Shown here: positions 1 to 11,558 of the stretch, piece by piece
How positions within the stretch are numbered: the stretch's first letter is position 1
How the letters are laid out: the number at the start of each line of letters is the position of its first letter
From: Tetracladium setigerum
Lineage: Eukaryota; Ascomycota; Leotiomycetes; Helotiales
NCBI GenBank assembly: GCA_031472005.1
Contig: PZJY01000004.1
Coordinates: 1,276,556 to 1,340,555, forward strand
DNA length: 64,000 nt
Direction: 5' to 3'
The notes under the pieces: generated by a model
The model's database searches: none
Told to the model about the DNA's origin: nothing
The model's input: the letters and a program-made list of their open reading frames with translations, nothing else
Translations under genes and position numbers: made by a program

Positions 1-24
1 GAGAGAAAAATAGCAATAAAACCA

Positions 25-898
25 TCATATGAGAGCCCAACAACGTATGGTTTCGTCGCAAAACACCCAGCGGTTGACGGTCAGTCCGATCTTGGATTGG
101 ATGATGATCCAGGAGATTATGTAGGCTAGATAGTCGAGATACCTAAAATAAAACCATGGCAATAGTTCATCGTCGTGTGGGATTCCTGAGAAGTGCCATC
201 GGGAGTTGACGCCTCGATGGGCGATTTGTTGGATGATGATGCAGATTCCGCTTATGGCTACCAGCAAGGACCAGCTACACAGGAAAGTATAAGTAGTTGA
301 AAGAAAGAAGTAACATAACCTTACCTAAAGATATTTCTAGACTCTTGAAACCCAGTGATAGAAAATCTTTGGAGAACTTACTAATCAGCCTTTACAGCAG
401 CTTGTCTGTCAATCCTCCTCGCCTGCAGAGTCAGCGTCCCACAACACTGCACCAGCAATACCAGTAATCCCACAATTCTCCACCCAGTTCCTATTTCCTT
501 CTTCTCCTTCTTCACCAATTTTCCGCCGAAGGAACAAGACCCGCCACCTCCATCGACTGATTACTCGGCTCCCCACAATCACAATCACGATTACCCAACT
601 CACCCTCCTGAACTTCAAGAAGGATATGTTGTCCCGCCAAAGCTGCAAATAACCGCTTGGAAGACAATGATGGTGTCTGGAACAATAGAACGAGAATGAA
701 GCAGCGCATTGCGACCAGCGCAGTGTAAATGGGGTTGTAGTAGAACGCCCAAAAGAGAATGGTTCTGTGCTTGAGTCCGCGTACGTCACAGATGCTTTGG
801 AGATGGGCGTGCAAGAGGAGGATTGTGATTTGGATTATGAGGGAGCGGATGAAGAGTTCGCGGGTGATGCGTTGGGAGGTGAGGGGACAGACTTCCAT
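25..898 (-). CDS. Multi-pass membrane protein, unknown family, frame interrupted; 3' end may lie outside the window
   Basis: Reading leftwards from an ATG at 896-898, the first coding block (898 to about 550) has two hydrophobic stretches, including a segment ending near LFWAFYYNPIYTALV. The frame then shifts by one missing base around 541-560 and continues in a coherent protein with a further membrane helix (RIVGLLVLLVQCC). A donor at 381/380 and acceptor at 275 join to another hydrophobic block (LLVAISGICIIIQQI). A later aromatic-rich segment has the motif FRYLDYLAYIISW. The reading stops at 25 but could splice on beyond the window. Several TM helices and a short basic linker (KLVKKEKKE) are visible, with no catalytic motif. 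I do not recognise the family; opsin-like or RTA1-like seven-helix proteins are possibilities only. The shift is probably an assembly indel. Confidence 0.45.
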
Positions 899-1256
899 TC
901 TTCTTGTTTTCGACTTCTTTTTTTTTTTTTTAGCAAGCGTTTATTATTATAAGAAAGATTGAGCTTAGATAGGTAAGTTTGGGGGAGTGAAATTATATAA
1001 AAAAAAAATGGCTTGGAAGACTCAGATAAAAGTGTTACTGTAAAAGTATTTGAAATACTGTATTGTTTGGTTCAAGAATGTTGTGACTTGAGCTTGCATG
1101 TCCGCTGATGCTCGAGCACTACATATATAAGGAGTTCTGGTATGGGCAACCAAACCTGGCGTGTTTGTATGAATAGACCCATAATGTTACTAGATCCTAG
1201 CTGTGACACACGTAGAAAGATCGAGCTAAGGCAAGCTGATCTTTATAATAACCCTT

Positions 1257-2520
1257 CTAAGCCAAGACCTGATTGGTGGAGACGTTGATCTTGGAGAAGA
1301 AACAAAACGAAATCGGCACCTCGATTAGCAGCTCAGGGGGGCCTGCGGGGACGGTCTGGGAAACGATTTCATCGAAGTATGCCTCTTCAACAGCAGCAAC
1401 CGACTGCTCTGAATTGGCTTCCGCCAGATCCTCGAAGCCAATCTCACCAGTGAGCAGGCAAGGGTCCATATACAGCCAGGTAGAGGCTTCGACCGCTATA
1501 TCCTAGAGCTTTCGAGGGGAGGTGTCTCGTCCATGGTAAAGAACTCCAGATTGCCACAGTCGATGCTACCAGGAAGGAGTGTAGGGTCCATGAACTGCTC
1601 ACCAGTCTCGAAGTCATTGAAGGTCGTATTTTGGTACGTAATATCATCCGGGAGGATGTCGAAGTCGAGGGCATCGGACAGAAGAGTAGACTTTGGGTCA
1701 GATGACTCTCCTACGTACTTGCTTGGAGTTGTTGGAGTATCGACAATATCGTAGTCTCCCCCGAAAGTACTTTTGAAAACGTTAGACTATATAGGGGAGA
1801 ATCTTCGCACGAGGGGGTAGTACCTGAAGAATTGGAGGATGATTCACTGGCTTCCTTTGCATAGGCCTCTTATGACTCTGTAGTGACCTTCTTGCTTATC
1901 GCAGCTCTATTCTTCACGACGGATGGATCACGGCTATCCTTCTTACACATCTCAGTGATGACCGCGGGGTTGAGCCTGCGACGCTTCACATATGACTTGT
2001 CGGTTGTCACGAGATGAAACGGATCCTGGAGATTCTCCTCGACTCTTATGGTGTAGATCGAATCTCGGATACCTCCAACATAGCGCTTCGTAGTCTTTGA
2101 GTCGTTGTGGCCAAGGTACTCAGCAATAGCATCGTTTGCGTGGCCCTTGATCTTGCCCTCTAGATTCGTAGCATCTTATGTAGCGCCTCGACGCAGATCA
2201 TGAGATCAGATCGTGGTTGTTAGGAATCCTGCAATCGGGGCAGCGTGTGCCACGGTATAGCTGAGCTGGTAGTTGTTAGCGCGCTTGTCCATCAAATCTC
2301 GCGAGGTCCCTGGTCCAAAGCCACACAACACCGAGCGCTCCGGATATGCCCACTGAACTGTCTTGTAGTTCTTACTAACGCTTTACTATTGGTTACTGGA
2401 GTTCTCTGTGGAGTGCTACTGTCAGCCACTTGGCTTCCTAATACCATAATGTTCCCGAGCCTTATGCTCCTCACATGACTCGGGGTCGCTTTTGTAACAT
2501 GGAGGACTTAATAGTATACA
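1257..2520 (-). pseudogene. Decayed tyrosine-recombinase-like gene (DUF3435/FluG-type or Crypton-type)
   Basis: On the minus strand about 2520 to 1257 translates to a coherent but broken protein. Near 2195 an HDLRRG motif matches the H-x-x-R box of tyrosine recombinases. It is followed by a GHANDAIAEYLGH stretch and, shortly after, KRYVGG with a candidate nucleophilic tyrosine. Downstream lies a basic segment (KSYVKRRRLNP) and an acidic Phe/Asp-rich tail ending at 1257. In-frame TAA codons occur after RRGAT (about 2180) and after KKVTTES (about 1870), and the tail needs a one-base shift near 1500. A spliceable intron is seen at about 1830-1770. Both stops could derive from CAA by C-to-T change. 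This architecture is known for DUF3435 (Starship captain) proteins and for Crypton integrases; the sequence alone does not let me choose. No terminal repeats were found. Confidence 0.45.
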
Positions 2521-3303
2521 ATATAAGGCGCTCTATTCCTTCTAATTCAGGTCATTACTAATCCCGTTTATATTATAGATACGAGTCAGGAGCAAGCCCT
2601 TCACAGTCTCTTTAGGTGATCGTTGTCTGTGATATCACGAACAATACAGTGCCTCTATCCAGCGAGTAGATCGGGTTGATATAAAGCATAAATTAAGTGG
2701 AGTTAAAAAGGCTTTTCCACAGAGCCGGCTCAACGAACCCGTTACCGGTGGGACTGGTCGTTTTGAAGGGCGTTCAGATATCAATGAGATCAGCTCACTT
2801 GCTGACCCAAAGAAACGGGAAAGTTGAACGCAAAACCATTCGCATCCCGATCATTGGTTACGTGTGGGCAAATGTAGGATTGCATTTTCTTAGCGGTTCC
2901 AAGCGTTTTCTGAGATCTGATCGGCCGAAGCGTTGACTTCCCCGCGCGACCAGTTATGTTGGCTTGCCGTGTCCTACGCCGTGCTTCAATCTGTCAGCAA
3001 CAAGTTCTGCAATCCGCTGTCTGACTGTTTCAAGCTACTTGCATATGAGGCTGGTTCTGTGTTACCACCGATTCCTGTCACTGTCTTCTGCATTTTGCTA
3101 AAAGCGTTCAGGGGCTTGGGGTGGCTTCCAGAACCTTTCCCGAAGAATATCTGGGATTGTCAGGGTCCAGTATATAAAATAATGAGTTCGCAATTGTTCA
3201 TTCCCCACTTTGACTCCCTCAAGAGCAAATCACTTCATTTCTAGCATCAACACACTTCTCCGTCCCAATAAAACTTGTTGCCCTCAGCTGCCTTCTTGTC
3301 ACG
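2521..3303. other. Intergenic; promoter for the gene at 3304
   Basis: No convincing coding sequence. The left 150 bases may be further decayed recombinase sequence on the minus strand, since scattered in-frame fragments continue to about 2700. A TATA-like box (GTATATAAA, about 3170-3178) lies some 125 bases before the ATG at 3304 and is followed by a CA/CT-rich leader, which suits a plus-strand promoter. Confidence 0.4.
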
Positions 3304-4420
3304 ATGGGTTTACTGCTTAATACTGTTCGAAACCAGATCGTTGGCGCGTTCCCCCCCGGCTGGAGTCATTCCAAACTTTGAGAACCCCAAGTCTCGTGGA
3401 CGCCAGATCATCATTGTGAATGCAATAATGTTCCCTTTAGCAACTTTAGCCGTTGGTTTGCGACTTTATACGAGGGCAATAATCGTTCGCAATGTGGGGT
3501 CCGACGACTGTAAGCCTCTTGACCATTAAAGATATTGGGCAATTTAGCTAACTCGGCCAAGATGCGATACTATTGGCATGGGTAGTTATCCTTGCACAAC
3601 TTCAAACATATCAAGACAGAACGAATACAGATGCCATCTCACTATCTTTGACAGGAAGAATTGGATCTGCACTCGAATGAACGGAACAAAAGACTTGGTG
3701 AAGGATGTCAAGCGAGGTGAGTGGTCGGAAGAAGCGCTCAGAATGATGTTGCTGGCAATGGCGTACAACGACCTGGATTTGGAAAGTAAGTGGAATAGGT
3801 TTTGCAGATGCGAAAAGTGCTAATAGAAATGCCCTGTAGGGAAAATAGCACAAGCCATCGAGAAAGCGACAGAACAAGGCAAGGTCAACTACTCCTTCGG
3901 AATTGAGGAGGAAGTGAGATACAAGATGCTTCGCCATACCGACAGATTTGCACTAGACAACAACAGCAACATATTGTCAAGTCAGCTGGTTGAGGTAGCC
4001 ATTCTCCAGACCGTTCAAACAGATATTATGGATATGATTACCGAGCAGAGTTCTCCGGAGACGAAGTTCTACGGATTTGGGCATTGGTTGGCATTACTTA
4101 GACCGTATGCATGAAGGCACCACGTTTAATGAGTGTTCATCTGCGGGACCAGAGTGCGCTATGAGTTGCTGAGTGGGTTGCGGGAAGTGTGGAAGATGTG
4201 GACAATTCCCTTAATTACGAGCTAGAACTGCTAGTTGAGAAAGTTTATGGCCATAAGAGGTGCTTTCCAGGTCTAAGAGGAGTGCTGCGCAAAGTTCGAC
4301 AGATCATGGATAGGTCAGAGGAATTCGAAGAGGCTGGAGGAGCTGATCGAGATGGGAGAGCTATGGGAGAGGGAGGAGAGGAGGGACCCGTGGAAGCATG
4401 AGAAGACTCGAGAGATAAAT
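3304..4420 (+). pseudogene. Broken gene: PTH11-like N-terminus joined to an unidentified helical protein
   Basis: The start at 3304 has a TATA box upstream. Its frame is lost at a run of seven C (3350-3356) and continues in another frame as GVIPNFENPKSRGRQ followed by a hydrophobic helix and LRLYTRAIIVRNVGSDD. That is the pattern of the first helix and DD motif of PTH11-type/rhodopsin-domain membrane proteins. A GTAAGC donor at about 3510 and an AG at about 3561 give DDYAILLAWVVILAQLQ. The expected remaining helices are then absent. After another one-base shift (about 3675) comes an unrelated charged, helical protein (KDLVKDVKRGEWSEEALRM, a GTAAGT intron near 3786, then KIAQAIEKATEQGKVNYSF). 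A last charged stretch with LEELIEMGELWEREERR near 4330-4420 needs a further shift. Several frame changes and the missing membrane domain favour a pseudogene or a rearranged chimera. Confidence 0.4.
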
Positions 4421-4911
4421 GTAGGCAGTCACTAATTAGCTGTTTAAAAATGAGTAAATTTACAATGGGGCACAAACAATACATAAAATCAAAATCCTAC
4501 AAGTATGGAATGGGTAAATACCTAGAATAAAGGGATAGGACATGAGGTGAGGTTAAAGAATTAACCGACAGAGGACTGCTGCACAGTGTCTTGGCAAGGC
4601 CATCCTCAGCCTCGGGGTGGAGATGGACAAAGGACGACATCTTCTCTTCTGCATACCAGGAATAAGACAAGACAAATCCCAGATGCAAAGCTTCCTGGGA
4701 GCAAACCTATCGAATTCGCCATCTACCTTCGCTCCAACTAGACGCCCTTTCCTCTCGTCTATGGTCAATTATTCGGGAAGCCACCTTAAAGGTTCACCAC
4801 ACTCGACCATGAAACTCAACACTCTATCTGAAAGCGACTCGAAAAACCATCCCTTACAACGAAACTTTTAGATGAAAGGCTTCATTGCGAAGATATATCA
4901 TCACCATACAC
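4421..4911. other. Intergenic region, nothing recognised
   Basis: No ORF with protein-like composition, no RNA gene and no clear repeat. It should hold the promoter and leader of the plus-strand gene that starts at about 4912. Confidence 0.4.
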
Positions 4912-6858
4912 ATGCCAATACCCACGATGTTGAGTAGCCAGCTACACGAGTCGATGCGACTGCCTGCTGCGGAGTCAGACACGAACGCCAATCCTGGAGA
5001 GGCAAGCACACCAGAGCGAAAGCAAGGACCCAGATCCCATTCGAAGGCGCGTTCACTTTCAGATGGCGGACCGCCAACATTATCACCATCTCCTAAATTC
5101 AGAGAGCCAGAGAAGCGAACGTCGAAGGATGACAGTGCCATAAACGACAGCCCTATCACTCCTCGGCGAGAGGCCTTCCCTCGTGGTCTCTCTTTGCAAA
5201 TGCCGGCACGAGACCTCCTCCTTTCACCCAACAGCTCTGCATACATTAATCGAGTGCCCCTTTCGCCAAAATTAGATCATTCACAGACCTATGGTTCACC
5301 GACGAGTGTGCTGCCTCGACGTTCTCGTGGTCTTGACTTTTCTCGAGCTGCCACCAACCTTCATCACTCGACTCTCGCTGAGCAATCCTCGCCGGATGCG
5401 TCCCCAACAATAACTGGCAGAGCGATGAATATACCGAACAGGCACAACGGGCTACACTTTGCAGGCGGAATGGATGGAAATAACCATTCAGCATCGCTAT
5501 GGGGTGCGATGGCAACGGGAGACAGGATGAATGTTTCAAGTTCGCTGGGAAGCGTTAATATGACGGTATCAGATTCATCGAGCAGCGACTCCGATGAGGA
5601 TCTCATGGACCGAGACGATATAGACGAGTCGATTCTCAACACCCCGCAAGTCAACAAACTCGCTGCGCCTTTTGGAATCACGAATGCAAGTCCTGGTTCA
5701 GGTTGGATGGGTCAGTCTCCGGCTGTGAGCAGTCTAATGAATTTCCAACGAGCACGACTTCGACATAGAAACGCATTCAAGAACTCAGGCGGCGGAAGTT
5801 CAATGAGCCCCGGCTCGAAATCACCACCAGTGCAGCGAGGACTCGACAGCATGGGCGAGCGTTCGAGAAGGGAAAGCATCAGCTGGGCAGCAAATCAACT
5901 CCACATATCTGGCAGCGAGAGTGATGACAGTACATTGAAGTCTACGTTGGAGAACCCGGATGCTCTACCAGTCACACCTGGGCGAGATGGGCAACGAGGC
6001 GTTATTCGAAGGGCGGTCACTCGAAGGGGTAACATGCTGGTAAGTTCAGATCGAAGCTCTACGTTGTGCCAAACTAATATCAAGCAGCCCAAGACGAAAG
6101 GATTCGCACGTATTCGAGCCGCGCTCGCCGAAGAGAGTGCTCCAGTTGAGACGGAATTTCGCCGGGAAGCAGAAGTTGTGCGACAGACCCGTGAATCAGA
6201 CATGGATCTCGAACCTCGACATCATTCAATATCCACTAGCCATTCGTCACCAAGTCTAGGACCTACACAAGAGTCATTGGAGGGAATACCCGAGGATGAT
6301 ATCATGGATCTTTCCTCAGGGCTTTCAAGCAGCTTCAAGCAGCACGCTATGAAGAACTCCAAAGGAAAGGATTTCTGGGAAACCTTCACAGATGACAACG
6401 GTCGAACTCCACCACCTCCAGCACCCATACTTCCCCGAGGCTCTTCATCAGGCATTAGTGAAGAACTTACCCTCGACGCTAACTCGACGTCTACACCACC
6501 ATCCTCCTTCCTCCCACCGTCCAATGCAGCAGGTACCGATCGATTCTCCTCCCCCTCGCGAGCATCAACACCACAATCCAATTCCACCGGCCCCACACAA
6601 GCGGAAATCACCCAAAAGATCAATAACAAGCGTCGACGAGACGACGACTTCGACATGGCTAGTTTCAAACGAAGAGCAGTCAGTCCCGGGATGAGCGTGC
6701 ATAATTCACCAACGATGCAAAGCCCAATGCAGCGAGAGCCGTGGGGGAGTCGTCCACCGAGTAATGGAGAGAATGGGAAGAATGGGAATCTGAAACGCGT
6801 GGGATTTCAGGGTATGGTGGATACGAATGATGGATTGATGAAGATGAGTATCGAGTAA
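4912..6858 (+). CDS. Conserved serine-rich fungal protein, function unknown
   Basis: A long ORF of about 632 residues if a 48-nt intron at 6040-6087 (GTAAGT donor, CTAAT branch site, CAG acceptor) is removed. Because 48 is a multiple of three, intron retention would only insert 16 residues. The first ATG is at 4912; 4927 and 4954 are alternatives. The protein is low-complexity, rich in Ser/Pro/Asp, with many SP/TP sites (possible CDK or MAP kinase targets). A compact conserved-looking block near residues 115-150 has RRSRGLDFSRAATNLHHS. An acidic serine cluster (SDSSSSDSDED) follows. Near the C-terminus KRRRDDDFDMASFKRRA looks like a bipartite nuclear signal. A nuclear phosphoprotein is a reasonable inference. 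I do not recognise a named family or catalytic domain. Confidence 0.75.
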   Translation: MPIPTMLSSQLHESMRLPAAESDTNANPGEASTPERKQGPRSHSKARSLSDGGPPTLSPSPKFREPEKRTSKDDSAINDSPITPRREAFPRGLSLQMPARDLLLSPNSSAYINRVPLSPKLDHSQTYGSPTSVLPRRSRGLDFSRAATNLHHSTLAEQSSPDASPTITGRAMNIPNRHNGLHFAGGMDGNNHSASLWGAMATGDRMNVSSSLGSVNMTVSDSSSSDSDEDLMDRDDIDESILNTPQVNKLAAPFGITNASPGSGWMGQSPAVSSLMNFQRARLRHRNAFKNSGGGSSMSPGSKSPPVQRGLDSMGERSRRESISWAANQLHISGSESDDSTLKSTLENPDALPVTPGRDGQRGVIRRAVTRRGNMLVSSDRSSTLCQTNIKQPKTKGFARIRAALAEESAPVETEFRREAEVVRQTRESDMDLEPRHHSISTSHSSPSLGPTQESLEGIPEDDIMDLSSGLSSSFKQHAMKNSKGKDFWETFTDDNGRTPPPPAPILPRGSSSGISEELTLDANSTSTPPSSFLPPSNAAGTDRFSSPSRASTPQSNSTGPTQAEITQKINNKRRRDDDFDMASFKRRAVSPGMSVHNSPTMQSPMQREPWGSRPPSNGENGKNGNLKRVGFQGMVDTNDGLMKMSIE

Positions 6859-7592
6859 ATCTCATCTTTGATTGTATAGCTTGAGCGGTCACAGATTAGG
6901 TGTGATGTATTATTATTCGAGCCGCTTGAAACGTTTTCAGGTGTTTTCTGCAGAGGGTTGGGGGAAGGCGTCTGTGGGGGACCAAATATACTTATGTGTT
7001 GGAACCATCAACATTTCTTAATATTGTCAATACGCAAAAGAAAACAGGAAACAATTCTTTTGACATTTCTTCTCATATCACTGGAAGTTTATGTCTGTTG
7101 AATCCCTTCGAGTTCCTTACTCTACTTGCTGCTCTTCTCTTGGCATTGGGGATACCTTTGAGAAAGTACCCCGCTAAATCACATGTCAATTCTTCCACCC
7201 CCTACACCCCTGAAGCAACAACTCTTCTCTGATTTAACTCATCTCTCACAATGTATACCAATTTATCCCAATCAACCAATTCCAATGAGTAAATCTTTCT
7301 GGGGTTTGCAATCGACTGTTCAAATGTTCCGGAAACGCGACCCATGAACCATGTATGGTAAGGTATGTCTAGTGTTGGCATCGATGAATACTTTTCTCTT
7401 CAAATACCTTCTTTTGAGCCATGCTATTTCGCTGAATGCCCCCTTCCGTTCTAACTGTGCTCTGGGTTATTTTTACACCGTAAACTCGCATCAGCAGTTG
7501 AGAGACTGCACCTATAGTTCATCAACGGTTCCAAGCCTCCACATAAGTCGGTTAGGATTTTTCTATCTGGGTACAGTACATCAAGCCAACCC
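6859..7592. other. Convergent 3' intergenic region
   Basis: Lies between the 3' ends of the plus-strand serine-rich gene and the minus-strand AlkB-type gene. AT-rich and without a credible ORF; expected to contain both 3' UTRs and polyadenylation sites. Confidence 0.4.
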
Positions 7593-8967
7593 TTAAAACG
7601 GCGACGTAACAACCTCCTCCTCACTATCTTCCTCCAGACTCATCCCATCCTCGTCCATCCTCGTCGTCGGCGCCTTCCTAGCATCAGCAGCAGGTCCGCG
7701 TGCCTCCCCAACCTTCGGAAAATCCGGATTCCTCTCACCACTATGATAATCACTCTCCTTCATCGTAGCCTTACGCATCTGCCTCACATTCAAATTGATC
7801 CGTTTACTACTCATCCAATCTCTATACACCTCCAGATTCTTCCCCGGCCAAGGCTGCAACTTCTGCGGACAGGTCCCTTTCTCAATCCGAGCTACTCCAT
7901 GCCACGCCAACCTTGACTCGCCCTTCATGTAAAGCACGTCACCGGAGTTGAGTCGGAAGGCTAACTTGTTGACTTTTCCGCTGGATGGGTCTTCAAGACC
8001 GATAAGGAAGATGCAGCTACATCCGAGACTTATACTCACAAGTCCTTCGTCAATTTCCTCGCTTACGTCGCGGTGCATGTTTAATCTGTCGCCAGGGGAA
8101 TAGACATTGACGATGGCGGCTTGGGGTTCCATGTCGGGGAAGAGATGGTGGATAAATGAGGCGATGTCGTTGGGGAATTCGGGGGGTGCTTCGGATGGGT
8201 AGACTTTGTTTGTCCAGTCGTATTGGCCGCCGAGGGTCATCCAGCGGAGTTTTCGATCCATGACTTGCTTTATGGTGAGGGGTTTGTGGAGGTTAAAATC
8301 TTTGGGTTGGAGTTTATGGGTGGAGATATGGTTGGAGAAGAATGAGCTGGATTCCGAGTCTAGTTCTGAGGGGTAGGCCATGTTGTAGTGGGTGTGTAGA
8401 TTGGTTTTATGCGAGGGGTTGGAGAGGTCCCGGTGGAGGAGGCGGTTGAGGAGGCGAAGTTGCATCTCGCCTGTGAGGAGGGCGGGCATGAGGGTGAGTC
8501 CTGGTGGTGATGATCAGTCAGACACCAATCGATAGGTAGGTATAGTAAATTGAGAAACTTTGAGGATTATGAGAGATCAAACTGCTCCTACCTGGTATTT
8601 GCTCGAATGTGTAAGCCTGGCGACGAGAGACGGTCATATAATGCGATTCATCAGAGTCTGTCCATCCTGTACTCCAAAAGCTACCCGTGAATAAGTCTTT
8701 GCGTTCTTCCTGCCGAAGGACGTTAAAGGCTTTTTTTATTTGCTCCATGGGAATGCTTTCCATGCCTCGGATATTGAGAGATCCCATGTCCACAAGATCG
8801 TCGTCCTCCTCATCATAGGGAGTTGAGTGACGTTTGAAGAGGGCTTTTAATTCTTGAGGAGCTGCTTGGTGAGCATCCAAGTTTAGCTTTTGGAATAGAG
8901 ACTCAGGTTCTTCATGGGCCGGTGAGGGCATGCCTCCATCTTGCAGGGTATCTGTCGTCTCTGCCAT
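7593..8967 (-). CDS. AlkB-family 2OG-Fe(II) dioxygenase, ALKBH1-like
   Basis: Two exons (8967-8592 and 8500-7593) flank a 91-nt GTAGGA...CAG intron; the product is 427 residues. The catalytic core lies in the second exon. An iron-binding HxD sits in RLNMHRDVSEE, the distal histidine in RLAWHGVARIEKG, and the RxNxxxR 2-oxoglutarate/substrate motif in RINLNVRQM. SLGCSCIFLIG forms the strand between them. These are the diagnostic residues of AlkB dioxygenases, and the N-terminal extension plus spacing fit the ALKBH1 branch, whose members oxidatively demethylate tRNA (m1A, wobble m5C) or DNA. The N-terminal 130 residues are acidic and not catalytic. The ATG is at 8965-8967. It is divergent from CDK1, sharing a 0.63-kb upstream region. 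The C-terminus is acidic (EEDSEEE). Function is by family; substrate is unproven. Confidence 0.9.
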
Positions 8968-9599
8968 CAGAAAAGTATGGTGCGATTTTTGGTTACGACT
9001 GAGAGGGCTTCAATTCCGAGTGTGGACGGATAGAAATTTGTGAAATGTTAGGGGGAAAGAGAATACTTATTCTTCATCTTCAGATTCAAAGTATGGAATC
9101 CTACACGGTTTGAGGCGTAATATCAAACTTGAGATATTAGTGAGAATGAGAAGGGTAGAAGCGAACAAGCAAAGAAATAGCGCTGGCACGTGATGTTTGT
9201 TAGTCAATAGCAAACAGTCACGATGCCGCTGTAACAGCTGGCCCGCCGCCCTAAGCGGACAGCAAGTCGCTTGGCGCAGTTTTGGCAACCCACGCGTCTG
9301 GCTGTGTTGACTTTGCACGCCAGAACTCGTTTCTTTTGTTTACACCCGACAACGACAACATCACAACCCCACGACACTCCTCAGGATCCGGATTCCGCCA
9401 CCAATTCGACTGAGCAAGACGCCAAAAACGACACCGCCGACATCAGCGTTTGTAGGATCTCAATTTGACCTTCAGATGCTTCCATAGTCAATCACGACAG
9501 CCCCTCCTTCACCGCCCCACTACATACCCAGAAACAGATTTCCGTACATCACGTAACCCTCCACACTCCTTTGCAACTCAAAAAATAACATCCTCAATC
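8968..9599. promoter_or_regulatory. Shared upstream region between the AlkB-type gene and CDK1
   Basis: A 0.63-kb divergent intergenic region. The right half (from about 9320) is C/A-rich, typical of a fungal 5' leader, and ends CCTCAATC just before the CDK1 ATG. No TATA box stands out. Confidence 0.4.
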
Positions 9600-10733
9600 A
9601 TGGAGAACTACAAGAAGCTTGAGAAGATCGGCGAGGGTAGGTCAATGCATGCGAAGCATCCCCAGCTGGCGCGCAATGGTCTCTGCGCAAGCATGGTTCA
9701 GTCTCTAATCCTGGCTTCACAATAGGAACCTACGGAGTCGTCTACAAGGCTCGCGATCTTCTACACTCCAACCGAATCGTCGCCCTGAAGAAGATCCGTC
9801 TCGAGGCAGAAGATGAAGGAGTGCCCAGTACCGCAATTCGCGAGATCTCCCTCCTCAAGGAGATGAACGACCCGAACATTGTTCGATTGTTCAACATCGT
9901 GCACGCGGATGGCCAAAAGCTATACCTGGTCTTCGAATTCTTGGATCTGGATTTGAAGAAATACATGGAGGCATTGCCAGTGTCAGATGGTGGGCGTGGC
10001 AGAGCTTTACCCGAGGGTTCTGGAGACATGGGACGACTTGGTTTGGGTGATGCTATGGTCAAGAAGTTCATGAGCCAGTTGTGTGAAGGTGTTCGATACT
10101 GCCACAGCCATCGCATCCTCCATCGTGATCTCAAGCCTCAAAACTTGTTGATTGACCGAGACGGTAACCTGAAGCTGGCTGATTTCGGTCTTGCGCGAGC
10201 TTTCGGTGTACCTCTCCGCACATATACTCACGAGGTGGTTACGTTGTGGTATCGGGCACCAGAGATTCTTCTTGGTGGCCGCCAATATTCTACTGGTGTG
10301 GACATGTGGTCTGTCGGCTGTATTTTCGCTGAGATGTGTACCCGCAAGCCTCTGTTCCCAGGTGATTCTGAGATTGACGAGATTTTCAAGATCTTCCGGT
10401 ACATACCTCCCTTACTCCTTGTATCCTAACTATGCCTAACATCTTTTTTGCAGACTTCTAGGTACCCCAACCGAGGCTGAATGGCCAGGCGTTCAGGATA
10501 AGACCTGCTTCCCCGACTTCAAATCCTCCTTCCCCAAGTGGATTCGTGATGAATCGATTCCTCTGTGCACAAACCTCGATGAGCGTGGCCTGGACCTTCT
10601 CGAACAGATGTTGGTCTATGATCCAGCCGGACGTATCTCAGCAAAGCAAGCCTGCACACACCCATACTTTGAGGATGGTAGTGCTGCGTACTCTGGTCGG
10701 GGTTTGGGACCTACCTACCGTACAACCCACTAG
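9600..10733 (+). CDS. cdk1: Cyclin-dependent kinase 1 (CDC28/cdc2/NimX type)
   Basis: Master serine/threonine kinase of the cell cycle, acting with cyclins. Three exons (9600-9636, 9726-10398, 10454-10733) give 329 residues, the usual length for filamentous fungi. The N-terminus reads MENYKKLEKIGEGTYGVVYK and carries the inhibitory Thr14/Tyr15 pair in GEGTYG. The cyclin-binding helix is the canonical PSTAIRE. HRDLKPQN is the catalytic loop, DFG the metal-binding motif, and the activation segment has VTLWYRAPE with the T-loop threonine upstream (TYTHEVV). A Gly-rich insertion (SDGGRGRALPEGSG) between helix D and helix E is a fungal trait. The first intron interrupts the glycine loop after GEG. 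The stop is at 10731-10733. I see nothing missing; this is an intact gene. Confidence 0.97.
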
Positions 10734-10895
10734 GCTGGTGGGAGGATACGGGTGGACATGATACGGACATGGGATATGAAAACGATGAGAAGATATTATT
10801 AGGATGGACGAGCAGAAGATGACGACAGCTTTTACAACACAGCATGTTTCCTGCGTGGCTTGAGCTTGGATACTCTGTCTTCAATACAGATATAT

Positions 10896-10912
10896 GGGGG
10901 GGGGGGGGGGGG
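10896..10912 (+). repeat. Poly-G tract (17 G)
   Basis: An uninterrupted run of 17 guanines follows ATATAT about 160 nt after the CDK1 stop codon, inside the probable 3' UTR. A shorter G-rich stretch (GAGGGGGGG) follows about 60 nt later. Confidence 0.9.
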
Positions 10913-11558
10913 TTTATCACCAAAACACACAGAAACGGAGAGTATGTTTGAGTGAACATACAAACGAGGGGGGGTAAGTTGGGACGAGGGGGTTTTTAGT
11001 GGGCTAGCATCTGTATTGCACTTGCACACATCTTCATGTTCCCTGCAGAAGATGTGAATGCCTCGAATCCTTGATATACCACTTGCTCCCTTCCTTTCCC
11101 CTCTCTATGCACCACACCACAATTTTTCTTTCGCCGATTTTTTATTTGATAGCACTGCATGGTAGGATGGATCATAAATGGGTGGGTGGACGGGGTGGGT
11201 GGACGTTTCTGGCTTGCTGAATGGAAATGGGAGGGCGTTTTTGCTGTACTGTACCTATGGCTGCTAGCTTTTCCCGACCTAGATAATCGACCTCCTTTTG
11301 CGTAGCGTGGAAAAGGGAGGGAGTAATAAAATCTTGCGTATTTTTCTTCATTTAAGAGGCTTGTAATTACATATGGGCTCACTGAAATTGGTCCATTGAG
11401 AGATAGTCCAGTCATTTTCCGTGAATAGAGCAGTTTGGTGGTAGGTGCCCGCCTCCAAGTAAGTGCAGACTGCGAGAGATGAAGTGAGAATGACGCGCTT
11501 AAGGCCAGTGGATTAAGCAGCTTTTCTTCATTATTATTCTTCCTTTTGCGTTCGGGAT

